Shown piece after piece: positions 7,935 to 15,535 of a stretch of DNA of 64,000 nt. The stretch is from Ferrovibrio sp046294345 (lineage in GTDB: Bacteria > Pseudomonadota > Alphaproteobacteria > Ferrovibrionales > Ferrovibrionaceae). The translations under genes and the position numbers were made by a program. Positions within the stretch are counted from its first letter, which is position 1. Each line of letters opens with the position of its first letter. The notes beneath the pieces are model-generated. The model was not told where the DNA came from. It made no database searches and saw only the letters and a program-made list of their open reading frames with translations. The stretch is from the NCBI GenBank assembly GCA_046294345.1, contig JBKBJT010000014.1, positions 14,084 through 78,083 of the forward strand. The letters are read 5' to 3'.

Positions 7935-7956
7935 GGTGCCCCGGCCGCGGGGCACC
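7935..7956 (-). terminator. Hairpin after the TraD-like gene
   Basis: GGTGCCCCG-GCCG-CGGGGCACC is a perfect 9-bp stem with a 4-base loop, 11 bases beyond the end of the minus-strand TraD-like gene. It probably terminates or stabilises that transcript. Confidence 0.4.
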
Positions 7957-7966
7957 CGAACGGCCG

Positions 7967-8341
7967 TCAGGCTGTTCGGCGAGCAGGAGGGGTTGGCCCA
8001 GGTGTCGGAGCGGGCGCCGAGCCGGCGTCGTTTGCCGGCGAGGTGGCCCCGGAGACGCCTCGCTGTGTCAGCATGTCCCGCAACACCTGTTTCTCGTCAT
8101 CCCGCAGCGTTGAAGCCTCGATCAGCCGGGACCACCATTCCCATTGGCCGTGAATTCGAACGGCCTCCAGAACCGCCGCGCCCGCGAGAATCCTCTGTCT
8201 GGTGTGCAGCTTGCGCCGACGCGCGTTCAACCGGTTCTCAGCCTGGTCCAGCCGAGCTTTAGCTTGCTTGGCCCGTATCTCGGCGCGCTCCGCAGTTTGA
8301 GCTTGTTCGTCACGCTTTGCGCGTAGTTTGTCGAGTGACAT
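7967..8341 (-). CDS. TraD-like relaxosome accessory protein
   Basis: A 124-residue basic protein. Residues 1-45 form a charged coiled coil (LRAKRDEQAQTAERAEIRAKQ onward), followed by RRRKLHTRQRILAGAAVLEAV, which matches the signature stretch of the small TraD/TraC family of Ti-type and mobilizable alphaproteobacterial plasmids. The C-terminus is an Ala/Pro-rich tail. Known: these proteins assist the relaxase at oriT. It is encoded apart from the relaxase, on the opposite strand, between the unknown 7277 gene and the lipoprotein gene. The assignment rests on the family motif and context. Confidence 0.6.
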   Translation of the reverse strand: MSLDKLRAKRDEQAQTAERAEIRAKQAKARLDQAENRLNARRRKLHTRQRILAGAAVLEAVRIHGQWEWWSRLIEASTLRDDEKQVLRDMLTQRGVSGATSPANDAGSAPAPTPGPTPPARRTA

Positions 8342-8418
8342 CTGGATTTACCTCCAATGACAGAATAGCTGAGGCTACCAATGCGATCCAGAATACAGTT
8401 GTCTCAGTTGCGCGAAAG

Positions 8419-8925
8419 CTACTGCGAACTCCATACGCCACTCTGTTTTACCCTCGCTTCATTCTCTGCAATTGCGAATCTCGAATAGAGGCTAGGGTAA
8501 TTTGCGGTAGCATTGATGTCATGGAGTGCCATGCCGGCTCTTAGCATGACATCCTGCAGTGGTACGCACATGCCGTTACCTCGGATAGGATTAACAACAA
8601 AATTACCTATCCTTGTAGGTCGCCAGTCCGAGCAAACTCCACAATCGACGTATATTTCGTTGCGCCTTTCATATCGCTCGACGCAACTAGCGAATTTCCC
8701 TTCGAGCATTGAGGTGAGGGCGGCTTTTACCTCTTCAGCTTGCCAGTTCTTTGGTGGTGGGATTATTCCCCATAACACAAAGGGCGTTCCTCCGATTTCA
8801 ATTCTGTTGGAGGCGATTACTGAGGGCTCTCCTTCAAAGTTGCGTGCGATATTGGAGCTGCTGGTGGTCGCGCAACTGGCAAGTGACAGGGTGGCAACTA
8901 GCAAACGAGTAGTTTTGAATTTCAT
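8419..8925 (-). CDS. Lipoprotein with a degenerate thermonuclease (SNase) fold
   Basis: A 168-residue protein with a lipoprotein signal (TTRLLVATLSLASCATT; lipobox LASC, Cys18), so it is probably anchored in the envelope. The mature part has the staphylococcal-nuclease pattern: IEIGGTPFVLWGIIPPP at the start of the barrel and a C-terminal SLYSRFAIAENEARVKQSGVW helix, which closely resembles the usual end of TNase-like domains. The normal catalytic Arg and Asp-x-x-Glu of the first loop are replaced here (WGIIPPP), so nuclease activity is doubtful. It sits 5 bases after the integrase stop on the same strand. A surface role such as exclusion is possible but unproven. Confidence 0.65.
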   Translation of the reverse strand: MKFKTTRLLVATLSLASCATTSSSNIARNFEGEPSVIASNRIEIGGTPFVLWGIIPPPKNWQAEEVKAALTSMLEGKFASCVERYERRNEIYVDCGVCSDWRPTRIGNFVVNPIRGNGMCVPLQDVMLRAGMALHDINATANYPSLYSRFAIAENEARVKQSGVWSSQ

Positions 8926-8930
8926 GCAAA

Positions 8931-9938
8931 TTAACCCATCTTCTTCGCTAGGCTTATCCCACGTAATTTCGTGTAGACCTTAAGCATCGACCAGGTCTTG
9001 TGTCCGCTTACCGCGCTGGCTTCTGGGATGCTGAAACCGCGTTCCAGTAGCCGAGACACGCCCTCGCGCCGCAGGTCGTGGAAGTGAAAGTCCCGCATTT
9101 CAGCGCGCTTCACAATGCGCTTCATCGCGTTGTCTATTTCGGTCGCCACCGTACCGAACACCCGGCCATCGATAGGGCGGGGATGCTTCTTCGATTCTTT
9201 CAGGGCTTTGAGTGTGGTGACGGCGCGTCGTGAAAGTGGGATTTCGCGGCCTTCACCGTTTTTGCTGTCTTCGATGATCGCTTGGCCGACTCCATCTTCG
9301 AAATGGATATGCTTCCACTGCATCTGTAGCAATTCAGATCGGCGAGCGGCCGTCTCGATGGCAAGGATAATGAGAGACTGCATCCAAATGTTTTTGTCGG
9401 CTGCGGCGGCGCCCAGCAGCTTCTCTTCCTCGCCATCCTTGAGCCGGCGATCTCGAGCACGGGGCTTTTTCGGCCGAGAAACCGATTTCAGCGGGTTCAG
9501 CAAGGCGGGCATACCCCATTCCTTCCTTGCTACCTCAAAGACAGCCGAAAGCAGGTTCAAGTCGTTCGTTACGGTGGAGGAGCTTTTGCCGGCTTTCAGG
9601 CGATCGTCTCGCCAGGCGGCGAGATCAGCACTGGTGACCTGGGCCATTTTCCGGCCGGCGAGTGGATCCGCCTTCCAGATAGCCAGCCGATGCTTTTCCT
9701 TGTCAGCTCCCTTTTTGGCCGGGGTAATTTCTCGCTCGTAGCGCTGCAGGCAACTTAGCAGTGTGGTTTTCTCTTCCTCGCGGGTCGCGACAAAGACGCG
9801 GCGGTTCATCTCAGCCTCGACATTTGCCGCCCAGATTCTTGCGTCGCGCTCAGTATCGAAGGTCCGCGATAGTGGCTTGTAGCCAACTTTTACGACCCGT
9901 GCCTGCCAGTATTTTCCACGCCTACGGATTGACGCCAT
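8931..9938 (-). CDS. int: Tyrosine recombinase (integrase) of the element
   Basis: A 335-residue site-specific recombinase that integrates and excises the element at tRNA-Ser. Seen: an N-terminal SAM-like/arm-binding region with IRRRGKYWQARVV, a core-binding domain of about 80-170, and the catalytic set of Arg in ETAARRSELLQMQW, HDLRREGVSRL (His-x-x-Arg), SGHKTWSMLKVY (His and the Tyr nucleophile). All key residues are present, so it should be active. The start codon is 120 bases from the tRNA 3' end, the normal arrangement for tRNA-targeting elements. Confidence 0.95.
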   Translation of the reverse strand: MASIRRRGKYWQARVVKVGYKPLSRTFDTERDARIWAANVEAEMNRRVFVATREEEKTTLLSCLQRYEREITPAKKGADKEKHRLAIWKADPLAGRKMAQVTSADLAAWRDDRLKAGKSSSTVTNDLNLLSAVFEVARKEWGMPALLNPLKSVSRPKKPRARDRRLKDGEEEKLLGAAAADKNIWMQSLIILAIETAARRSELLQMQWKHIHFEDGVGQAIIEDSKNGEGREIPLSRRAVTTLKALKESKKHPRPIDGRVFGTVATEIDNAMKRIVKRAEMRDFHFHDLRREGVSRLLERGFSIPEASAVSGHKTWSMLKVYTKLRGISLAKKMG

Positions 9939-10058
9939 CTATAGTCCCCGGCCTGTCCGATTTTGGCCAATTTTGGGACAATTGCGCTCGAAAACTCAAG
10001 ATGTTTAATTGGCTACAAACTGTGTGTCTTGAATATGTATTTGATAAATATGAAAAAA
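9939..10058. other. Attachment-site region between integrase and tRNA-Ser
   Basis: AT-rich, non-coding. It contains the short direct repeat ATTTTGG-(CCA)-ATTTTGG (around 9961-9977), a possible arm-type integrase site. The crossover itself is expected within the tRNA 3' end (about 10059-10080). The matching copy is not in this window. Confidence 0.5.
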
Positions 10059-10148
10059 TGGCGGACGGGGTGAGATTCGAACTCACGGTACCCTTGCAGG
10101 TACGGCGGTTTTCAAGACCGCTGCCTTAAACCACTCGGCCACCCATCC
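10059..10148 (-). tRNA. tRNA-Ser (anticodon UGA)
   Basis: A 90-base tRNA read on the minus strand. It has a 7-bp acceptor stem (GGATGGG with CCCGTCC, one G-U pair), discriminator G and an encoded CCA. The anticodon loop CTTGAAA gives anticodon TGA, and the long variable arm is typical of serine tRNAs. It is the integration target of the element to its left. Confidence 0.97.
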
Positions 10149-10241
10149 TGGTGCGGGTGCGGCGGTGATACGGCGCGGCGGGCGGGTCCGTCAACCCGTA
10201 CCCCCAATTGAGGCTCGTACCCGCGCCGGCCGGCCGAGCCT

Positions 10242-11411
10242 TCAGCGCCGGGCAATCGCCGCCGCCAGGGCCGCGGCAAGCATCAGGCCCGCCGCCGCCA
10301 GCGGCAGGATGTGGAAAGCCCCGCCGGCATAGGCCGTGCCAAAGCCGATCGTGCCGGCGAACAGGGCCAGATAGGTGACGCCGCTGTTGAGACCCATGAT
10401 GGCGCCGCGTTTTTCCGGATCGAGGGCGGTGAGCTGCATGATGAGCACGTTCAGCCCGAAATGGTTGGCGAGTCCCCAGAAGAAAACGACCGCCAGCATC
10501 GCGGCATAGGAACCGCTTGCCATGCCCATCATGACATAGATGCCGGCGACGGCGAGGAAGATGAGCGGCAGCAGCCGGTCCGTGCCGAAGCGGTCCATCA
10601 GGCGGTCAAGCAAGGCCGCGGCGCCGAAGCCGAAGCCGTAGGAAATGGCGATGATGCCGTTGGCGCTCAGCGGCAGGCCAAGCCGGACATGCAGATGATC
10701 GCCGATATAGGCATAGACACCGTAGAAGGCGGCCATGAAGGCGGCGCAGGCCAGCAGAAGCGGCGCGACGCCGCGCACGCCGAGCGCCACCAGTGGCGAT
10801 GTCGTCCGGCCGGCGGTTTCGTCCTGCACCGGGGCGAACCTGACGGCGGCGCAGGCGATCAGTGTGGTGGCCGTGATGACGATGTAGATCGAGCGCCAGC
10901 CGGCCATGTCGGCAATGGCCGCCGACAGGGGAACGCCGGCCACCATGCTGAGCGTCCAGCCGGTCAGCACGAGGCCGATCGTCTCGCTTTCGCGCCCGGC
11001 CGGGGCGATCACCGAGGCCAGCGTATAGATCGCCGGCAGGGCGATGCCCGTGGCGCTGCCGGCCACGAACTGGGCCGCCACCAGCAGCGGAAGGGCTGGC
11101 GCCGCCGCGCTGCCGGCAAGGCCGACGGCCAGCAGCAGCAGGGCCGCCATCAGCATCCGGCGCGGCCCGTGCCGGTCGATCAGGCGGCCGAGGAAGATGG
11201 CGCTCGCGGCGGTGCCCAGGCCGAAGGCGGCGGAAGCCGTCATCACCGCCGGCACGCCCGCAGCGAGGCTTTGCGCCACGTCCGGCGCGACCGGCCCGAG
11301 CGCCAGCGAGTTGGAGCCGATGACGCCGATGCAGGCGGTCAGCACGAAGGCGAAAGGCGGGATGCGGGTTTGGCCGGAGGAAACCGGAATCGGTTGATCA
11401 ATATTCGTCAT
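10242..11411 (-). CDS. MFS transporter, DHA1/AraJ-like
   Basis: A 389-residue integral membrane protein with about 12 hydrophobic segments. It has the major-facilitator loop signature GRLIDRHGPRR between segments 2 and 3 and a second half-repeat with DRLMDRFG. The family exports drugs, sugars or metabolites by proton antiport. It is divergent from an Lrp-type regulator gene with only 48 bases between start codons, and a palindrome lies in that gap. The regulator therefore probably controls this exporter. The substrate cannot be read from the sequence. Confidence 0.85.
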   Translation of the reverse strand: MTNIDQPIPVSSGQTRIPPFAFVLTACIGVIGSNSLALGPVAPDVAQSLAAGVPAVMTASAAFGLGTAASAIFLGRLIDRHGPRRMLMAALLLLAVGLAGSAAAPALPLLVAAQFVAGSATGIALPAIYTLASVIAPAGRESETIGLVLTGWTLSMVAGVPLSAAIADMAGWRSIYIVITATTLIACAAVRFAPVQDETAGRTTSPLVALGVRGVAPLLLACAAFMAAFYGVYAYIGDHLHVRLGLPLSANGIIAISYGFGFGAAALLDRLMDRFGTDRLLPLIFLAVAGIYVMMGMASGSYAAMLAVVFFWGLANHFGLNVLIMQLTALDPEKRGAIMGLNSGVTYLALFAGTIGFGTAYAGGAFHILPLAAAGLMLAAALAAAIARR

Positions 11412-11424
11412 TGGCTCATATTTA

Positions 11425-11439
11425 CAGAATGGAATTCTG
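11425..11439. promoter_or_regulatory. Palindromic operator between the MFS and Lrp genes
   Basis: CAGAAT-GGA-ATTCTG, a perfect 6-bp inverted repeat, sits midway between the divergent starts at 11411 and 11460. Lrp/AsnC proteins commonly bind 15-bp imperfect palindromes of this size, so it is a likely autoregulatory site. Confidence 0.55.
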
Positions 11440-11459
11440 CAACAAGGCGGAATAACGGA

Positions 11460-11990
11460 ATGAGCGAAAATACAGATGATATTCGGCGGAAGCGCCCCTC
11501 CGAGCGCGAGCTCGATGCGATGGACCGAAAATTATTAGGCGTTCTGGTCGAGGATGCGACCGCGAGCTATGCCGAGCTGGGCGAACGGGTCGGGCTTTCG
11601 CCGCCGGCGGCGCATGAGCGGGTGAAGCGGCTCAGGCGTTCGGGCGTGATCCGCCGCATGGCGGCCCTGGTCGATCCCGAGGCGCTCGGCAAAACGCTGC
11701 TCGCCTTCGTTCATGTCGATACCACCGGCTGGGGCAAGACGACGGCCCTGCTGGCGATCGAGGAATGCCCCGAGGTGGAGGAGATCCACTCTGTCGCGGG
11801 CGATACCTGCATGCTGCTGAAGGTGCGCGCCGAAAACACCCATGCGCTCGAAGGATTGCTGGCGCGGCTCTACGATACGCCCGGCGTGAAGGCGACGCGA
11901 AGCTATGTCGTGCTTTCAACCTATCTGGAACGGCCGGTGCAACCCGGCAAAACGAGCCAATGGCCGACCCTGGTGAAGAGCCAGGGGTGA
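11460..11990 (+). CDS. Lrp/AsnC-family transcriptional regulator
   Basis: A 176-residue regulator. The N-terminal winged helix (about 18-75) contains LDAMDRKLLGVLVEDATASY and LGERVGLSPPAAHERVKRL, the classic AsnC helix-turn-helix. The C-terminal RAM/ligand domain has CPEVEEIHSVAGDTCMLLKV. The ATG at 11460 is chosen because the longer upstream frame is only the antisense of the MFS gene. Family members sense amino acids or related metabolites and often regulate the divergent transporter; the palindrome in the gap supports this. It stops 7 bases before the convergent PAS gene. Confidence 0.9.
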   Translation: MSENTDDIRRKRPSERELDAMDRKLLGVLVEDATASYAELGERVGLSPPAAHERVKRLRRSGVIRRMAALVDPEALGKTLLAFVHVDTTGWGKTTALLAIEECPEVEEIHSVAGDTCMLLKVRAENTHALEGLLARLYDTPGVKATRSYVVLSTYLERPVQPGKTSQWPTLVKSQG

Positions 11991-11997
11991 ACGGGCG

Positions 11998-12534
11998 TCA
12001 GTTCGACAGAGAGCGCATGCTGGCCGGGTCGGCGACCTTGAAGAAACTGTCCACCGTTTCGCCGTCGCGGCTGAGCGGCAGGATCAGCCGGACGTATGAC
12101 CACATGCGGTCGTTGATGGTGATGTAGCTGCGCCGGGCCAGCGAGGGTCGGCGCGACCGGGCCACGCCCTGCGCCGCCGTCACCACGGCATCGGCATCGT
12201 CGGGGTGGAAAAAATCGTCGGTGGTCAGGCCCTTCATCTCGCGGCCATGCTTGGCGCAGACCTCGGTGCCGGCCAGACGGATGCGCAGGCGCGCGCGCGG
12301 GCCGGCTTCCTCCAGGTCGAGCAGCATCACATATGGCAGCAGGTCGCGCGGCAGCTCGAGCGGGTCGAGCCGGGCCGGCAGGCGCCGCGTGGCGTCGATG
12401 CCGGCCTGCCACAGCGCGGTGGCCTGCTGCAGCAGGGGATAGGCGGTCAGATCCGAGAGCGGCAGGTCACGGTGTTCCCCGGTTTTCAGCCAGTCGAGGC
12501 TGACGGGAGGCGGGAGGCGGCTGAACGCGGTCAT
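11998..12534 (-). CDS. PAS-domain protein (PAS_5 type)
   Basis: A 178-residue soluble protein with a single PAS-like domain. Seen: LPYVMLLDLEEAGPRARLRIRLAGT, then TTDDFFHPDDADAVV and a C-terminal strand set with SYVRLILPLSRDGETVD. This layout is the PAS_5 family, abundant in Rhodospirillales and usually found as a stand-alone sensory domain of unknown ligand. No output domain is attached. The ATG at 12534 is used because the longer upstream frame loses protein-like composition. Confidence 0.75.
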   Translation of the reverse strand: MTAFSRLPPPVSLDWLKTGEHRDLPLSDLTAYPLLQQATALWQAGIDATRRLPARLDPLELPRDLLPYVMLLDLEEAGPRARLRIRLAGTEVCAKHGREMKGLTTDDFFHPDDADAVVTAAQGVARSRRPSLARRSYITINDRMWSYVRLILPLSRDGETVDSFFKVADPASMRSLSN

Positions 12535-12653
12535 GTACGATATCCTGGTGGCGCTGACATAACCTGTTGTACGCAGCCATCGCCCCCCTGGATCATGCTG
12601 GCGGATCACGCCGCCGGGTTCCGGAAATCGGGGAAAATCAATGCAGGCCGGGC

Positions 12654-13508
12654 TTAATGCGGGCCGGGCAGGACCACCACGGTGGGCTTTTTCGGCAGGG
12701 ATGCGCGCGATACCTCCAGCATCGGCCCCTCGTTCAGCCGGATGTCGTGGCTGTCGCGCAGGCGGACGAGAAAACGTTCCAGCGTGCTGTCGCTGAAATA
12801 GTGCATGGGGATCAGCAGCGGTGCGCCGATCTGCGCGATCACTTCCTGCATGTCGAAGATGTTGAGGGTGAAGCCGCCATCCACCGGCACCATCAGCACG
12901 TCGATCTTGCCCAGGTCGGCCAGATGGCCGGGCGTCAGCTTGTGATGCAGATGGCCCAGATGGGCGATGCAGAGCTGCGAGACATCGAAGATGAAGATCG
13001 AATTGCCGTCGTATTCCGTGCCGCTGCCGTAATTGCGCAGGTTGGTGGGCACGTTGCGCACGCGCATGTCCTTGTATTGCACATTGTGACGGGCCTGTTT
13101 GCCCTGGTGCGTCCAGCCGCGCAGAACATGAGCGATGCCCGGTTCCGGGCTGTCGGTGAAGTGGGTGGTGTGGGCATAGTTCATCGTCACGATGTCGGGC
13201 CGCACCGGCGGCCGGATGTAATCGTTGTAGTCGGTGGCGGCCGTCGCGCCCTGCGGGCTTTCGATCAGGAAGGTGGCATGGCCGATGAAGGTGATGCGCG
13301 CGGTGTTTGGCGCCGCCGCAGCCAGAGAATATGGGGCCGGGGAATACAGAGCCGGGCGGTATGCCGCCGGCATGATCCGGGCCGCGGGATGCCCGGCGAC
13401 GGCGCCGAGGCAGGCCGCCAGCAGCGGGGCAGGCAGCAGCAGCAGCAGAGCCAGGACAAACACGGAGACACAGAAAACCGGAAGACGCAAAGCCGGACGG
13501 TGCCACAT
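12654..13508 (-). CDS. Secreted metallo-beta-lactamase-fold hydrolase
   Basis: A 284-residue protein starting at the ATG at 13508, which has GAGGTG six bases upstream. An N-terminal hydrophobic signal (LPVFCVSVFVLALLLLLPAPL) precedes an MBL-fold domain with ITFIGHATFLIE, YAHTTHFTD, CIAHLGHLHH and LIPMHYFSD, which supply the metal-binding His residues of the UlaG/UPF0173-type group. The usual HxHxDH is altered (HTTHFTD), as in related periplasmic members. The substrate is unknown. It is followed by a PAS gene on the same strand after a gap of about 120 bases. Confidence 0.8.
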   Translation of the reverse strand: MWHRPALRLPVFCVSVFVLALLLLLPAPLLAACLGAVAGHPAARIMPAAYRPALYSPAPYSLAAAAPNTARITFIGHATFLIESPQGATAATDYNDYIRPPVRPDIVTMNYAHTTHFTDSPEPGIAHVLRGWTHQGKQARHNVQYKDMRVRNVPTNLRNYGSGTEYDGNSIFIFDVSQLCIAHLGHLHHKLTPGHLADLGKIDVLMVPVDGGFTLNIFDMQEVIAQIGAPLLIPMHYFSDSTLERFLVRLRDSHDIRLNEGPMLEVSRASLPKKPTVVVLPGPH

Positions 13509-13613
13509 GGCAGTCACCTCGGGGTCTGGGGCGGTCTTGTGCGGAGAGTATAGGCCGGAAGCGGGCGCGGCCCAGAGAAGATTAAGCAGGCCGTACCGGG
13601 CTTATGCGCGGTT

Positions 13614-14105
13614 TCAGGGACGGCAGAGCGGGATTTCGTTGACCAGCAGGTTGCTCTGCAGCTTGGCGTAATACTCGAAGGCCTTCCACTTTTCCGTCTT
13701 GATCCGCTCGACCACATCATAGGTGGCCTTGCAGACGGCGTCGTTCACCTGCACGGCCTTCATGGTGGCGACGATGGAATCGGTTTCCCACTGGGCGGCC
13801 TGGCTGCGGTTGGGATAGATGCGCGCGATGGCCTGCCGCCGCAGGTCGACGGCATTGCGCAGGCGATCGGCGTTTTCCTGATCGAAGGCATACCAGTCGT
13901 CCAGCGAACCTTGGCCAGCCGGATCGATCTGCACGCAGCGGCGCAGGATCTCGCGCAACTGCACGCCGGTGCGTACCTCCGCCTCGGCCTGGGCTTCCTT
14001 CGGCATGAAGCAGGGCCCGGGCTTGCGGTTGCCCTGGTTCGGCGCCTGCGCCCAGGTTGCCGGCGCGGCGAGCAGCAGCAGGAACGAGACAATAAACCGA
14101 TACAT
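13614..14105 (-). CDS. Secreted protein of unknown function
   Basis: A 163-residue protein with a clear signal peptide (MYRFIVSFLLLLAAPATWAQA; cleavage after AQA). The mature part is helical with four Cys that could form two disulfides (GPCFMPK, RRCVQI, DAVCKA, PLCRP). No family is recognised. It starts 10 bases after the MmgE/PrpD stop on the same strand, so it may be co-transcribed. Confidence 0.7.
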   Translation of the reverse strand: MYRFIVSFLLLLAAPATWAQAPNQGNRKPGPCFMPKEAQAEAEVRTGVQLREILRRCVQIDPAGQGSLDDWYAFDQENADRLRNAVDLRRQAIARIYPNRSQAAQWETDSIVATMKAVQVNDAVCKATYDVVERIKTEKWKAFEYYAKLQSNLLVNEIPLCRP

Positions 14106-14115
14106 GGCGCGGCGA

Positions 14116-15420
14116 TTATACCACGGCCTGCGGCAGGTCGGGTATCGGCGCGTCTTCGGCCAGGGCGAAGATCGCGTCGATGAAGCGCTGCGGCTGGGCG
14201 ATGCCGCCGTATTCCAGCAGCATGGCGGCCTTGGCGCGCATGGCGGCTTCATCCAGCGGGTTCTCCGGATCGCCATAGGCATGTTCGCGCTCGGCGCTGA
14301 TCGTGGCGCCGTCGCCCAGCCAGGCGGTGACGCGCGCCCCCCAGGCATCGGGATAACGCGTGGTGAAGGGCTCTGCGGCCTCGATGCTCACCGTGGCAGC
14401 GGTGGCGGCCAGCCGTGCGCGTGCCGATACATCGAAACTGGCGAAATCGATCCTGCCATCGGTCAGCGCGGCGGCGGCGGTATGCTGCAGCGAGAATTTC
14501 GCCTCGTATTCGCTGTTCGACACCACACGGTCGCAGACATCCAGCGCCGCCTGATAGGTGGCGACATGGATACGCTCGATCGGGCGGTTGCCGATCTTGG
14601 CCGCGATCTCCAGCCCGGCATCGATGGTGGGATGCGTGTGGCGGCAGCTCGGCCAGGGCTTGATCGAGGTGAGCGTGAGTTGCCACGGCGCATCCGCGTC
14701 GGCCAGCAGGCGCTCGGGCCTCGGGTCGGCGCAGGTCGCCTTGAAGAAGCCTTTCTCACCTTCGAGAATCTGCGGCGGGCCGGAGAAGCCGCGCGATGCC
14801 AGATCGGCGGCCAGCAGGCCGGCTTCGGCGGCGCGGCCGGCATGCAGATGCTTGCTCATCGCGCCGGTGGCGAGGAACTGCCACAGGCCGGAGGATTGTG
14901 TGCCGGCATTGCCCAGCGCGTCGGTCATCGCCGCGTGATCGAGGCCAAGCAGGTCGCCGGCAGCATAGGCGGAACCGAACGGTCCGCAGGTGGCGGTGTT
15001 GTGCCAGATTTTGTAATGCGCGGGGCCGACCGCCATGCCGACGCGGCAGCAGGCCTCGAAACCGCGCAGCACGGCGGCCAGGAAGGCGCGGCCGCGGATG
15101 TTGCGGCGGCGGGCCAGCGCCCAGGCCGCCGGCACCACCACGCAGCCCGGATGCACGACGGAGGCGCGATGCAGGTCGTCGACTTCCAGGATGTGCGTCA
15201 GGCCGCCCAGCAGCAGTGCCTCGCGTCCGGTGGTCAGCGGCTCGGCGGCGGCCCAGTCGAGCAGGATGGCGCCGGGCCTCGTCCGGCGGCCGGCAATCGC
15301 ATTGGCCAGGGCATCGAGGGTGAACAGCACGGCGGCCCGCTCGTCCTGCGGCGTGATGGGCCGGGCGGCGATGAGGGCGGCGAGCCGGCCGGTGAGCGAA
15401 AGCGGGGCATGGGCTGTCAT
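14116..15420 (-). CDS. MmgE/PrpD family protein (2-methylcitrate dehydratase-like)
   Basis: A 434-residue cytoplasmic protein of the MmgE/PrpD family, which includes 2-methylcitrate dehydratase and cis-aconitate decarboxylase. Seen: GAILLDWAAAEPLTTGREALLLGGLTHILEVDD near the N-terminus, HPGCVVVPAAWALARR, the GNAGTQSSGLWQFLATGAMSKHLHAGRAAEAGLLA block characteristic of the family, and KPWPSCRHTHPTID. No prpB or prpC gene lies nearby, so propionate catabolism is not supported by context and the substrate is unknown. Confidence 0.85.
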   Translation of the reverse strand: MTAHAPLSLTGRLAALIAARPITPQDERAAVLFTLDALANAIAGRRTRPGAILLDWAAAEPLTTGREALLLGGLTHILEVDDLHRASVVHPGCVVVPAAWALARRRNIRGRAFLAAVLRGFEACCRVGMAVGPAHYKIWHNTATCGPFGSAYAAGDLLGLDHAAMTDALGNAGTQSSGLWQFLATGAMSKHLHAGRAAEAGLLAADLASRGFSGPPQILEGEKGFFKATCADPRPERLLADADAPWQLTLTSIKPWPSCRHTHPTIDAGLEIAAKIGNRPIERIHVATYQAALDVCDRVVSNSEYEAKFSLQHTAAAALTDGRIDFASFDVSARARLAATAATVSIEAAEPFTTRYPDAWGARVTAWLGDGATISAEREHAYGDPENPLDEAAMRAKAAMLLEYGGIAQPQRFIDAIFALAEDAPIPDLPQAVV

Positions 15421-15535
15421 GAGGCGACCTGAAACTGCAAAACGGTTAACGGAAATTTACCATCCATGCCGGCAATGTCACCCCAGCTATGTCATCCTTG
15501 GCCCATTACCGGCCGAATCGGTCTTTCAGGAAAAC

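Larger units (their letters stand above)
1..10061. mobile_element. Integrative and mobilizable element integrated at tRNA-Ser (right part; left end outside window)
   Basis: Seen: a tyrosine recombinase gene ends up next to the 3' end of a tRNA-Ser gene. Inward from it lie a TraD-like protein, a MobA/MobL relaxase, a rolling-circle Rep protein and an AlpA-like protein, with lower and patchier GC than the DNA right of the tRNA. Known: this gene set defines integrative mobilizable elements, which insert by site-specific recombination into tRNA 3' ends and borrow another element's conjugation pore. No type IV secretion genes are visible, so the element is mobilizable rather than self-transmissible as far as can be seen. 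The second attachment site should lie left of base 1. Confidence 0.85.

Noticed and set aside
9761..10129. Plus-strand frame ending in MADGVRFELTVPLQVRRFSRPLP
   Set aside because: Its end is the antisense of tRNA-Ser and the rest is antisense to the integrase.
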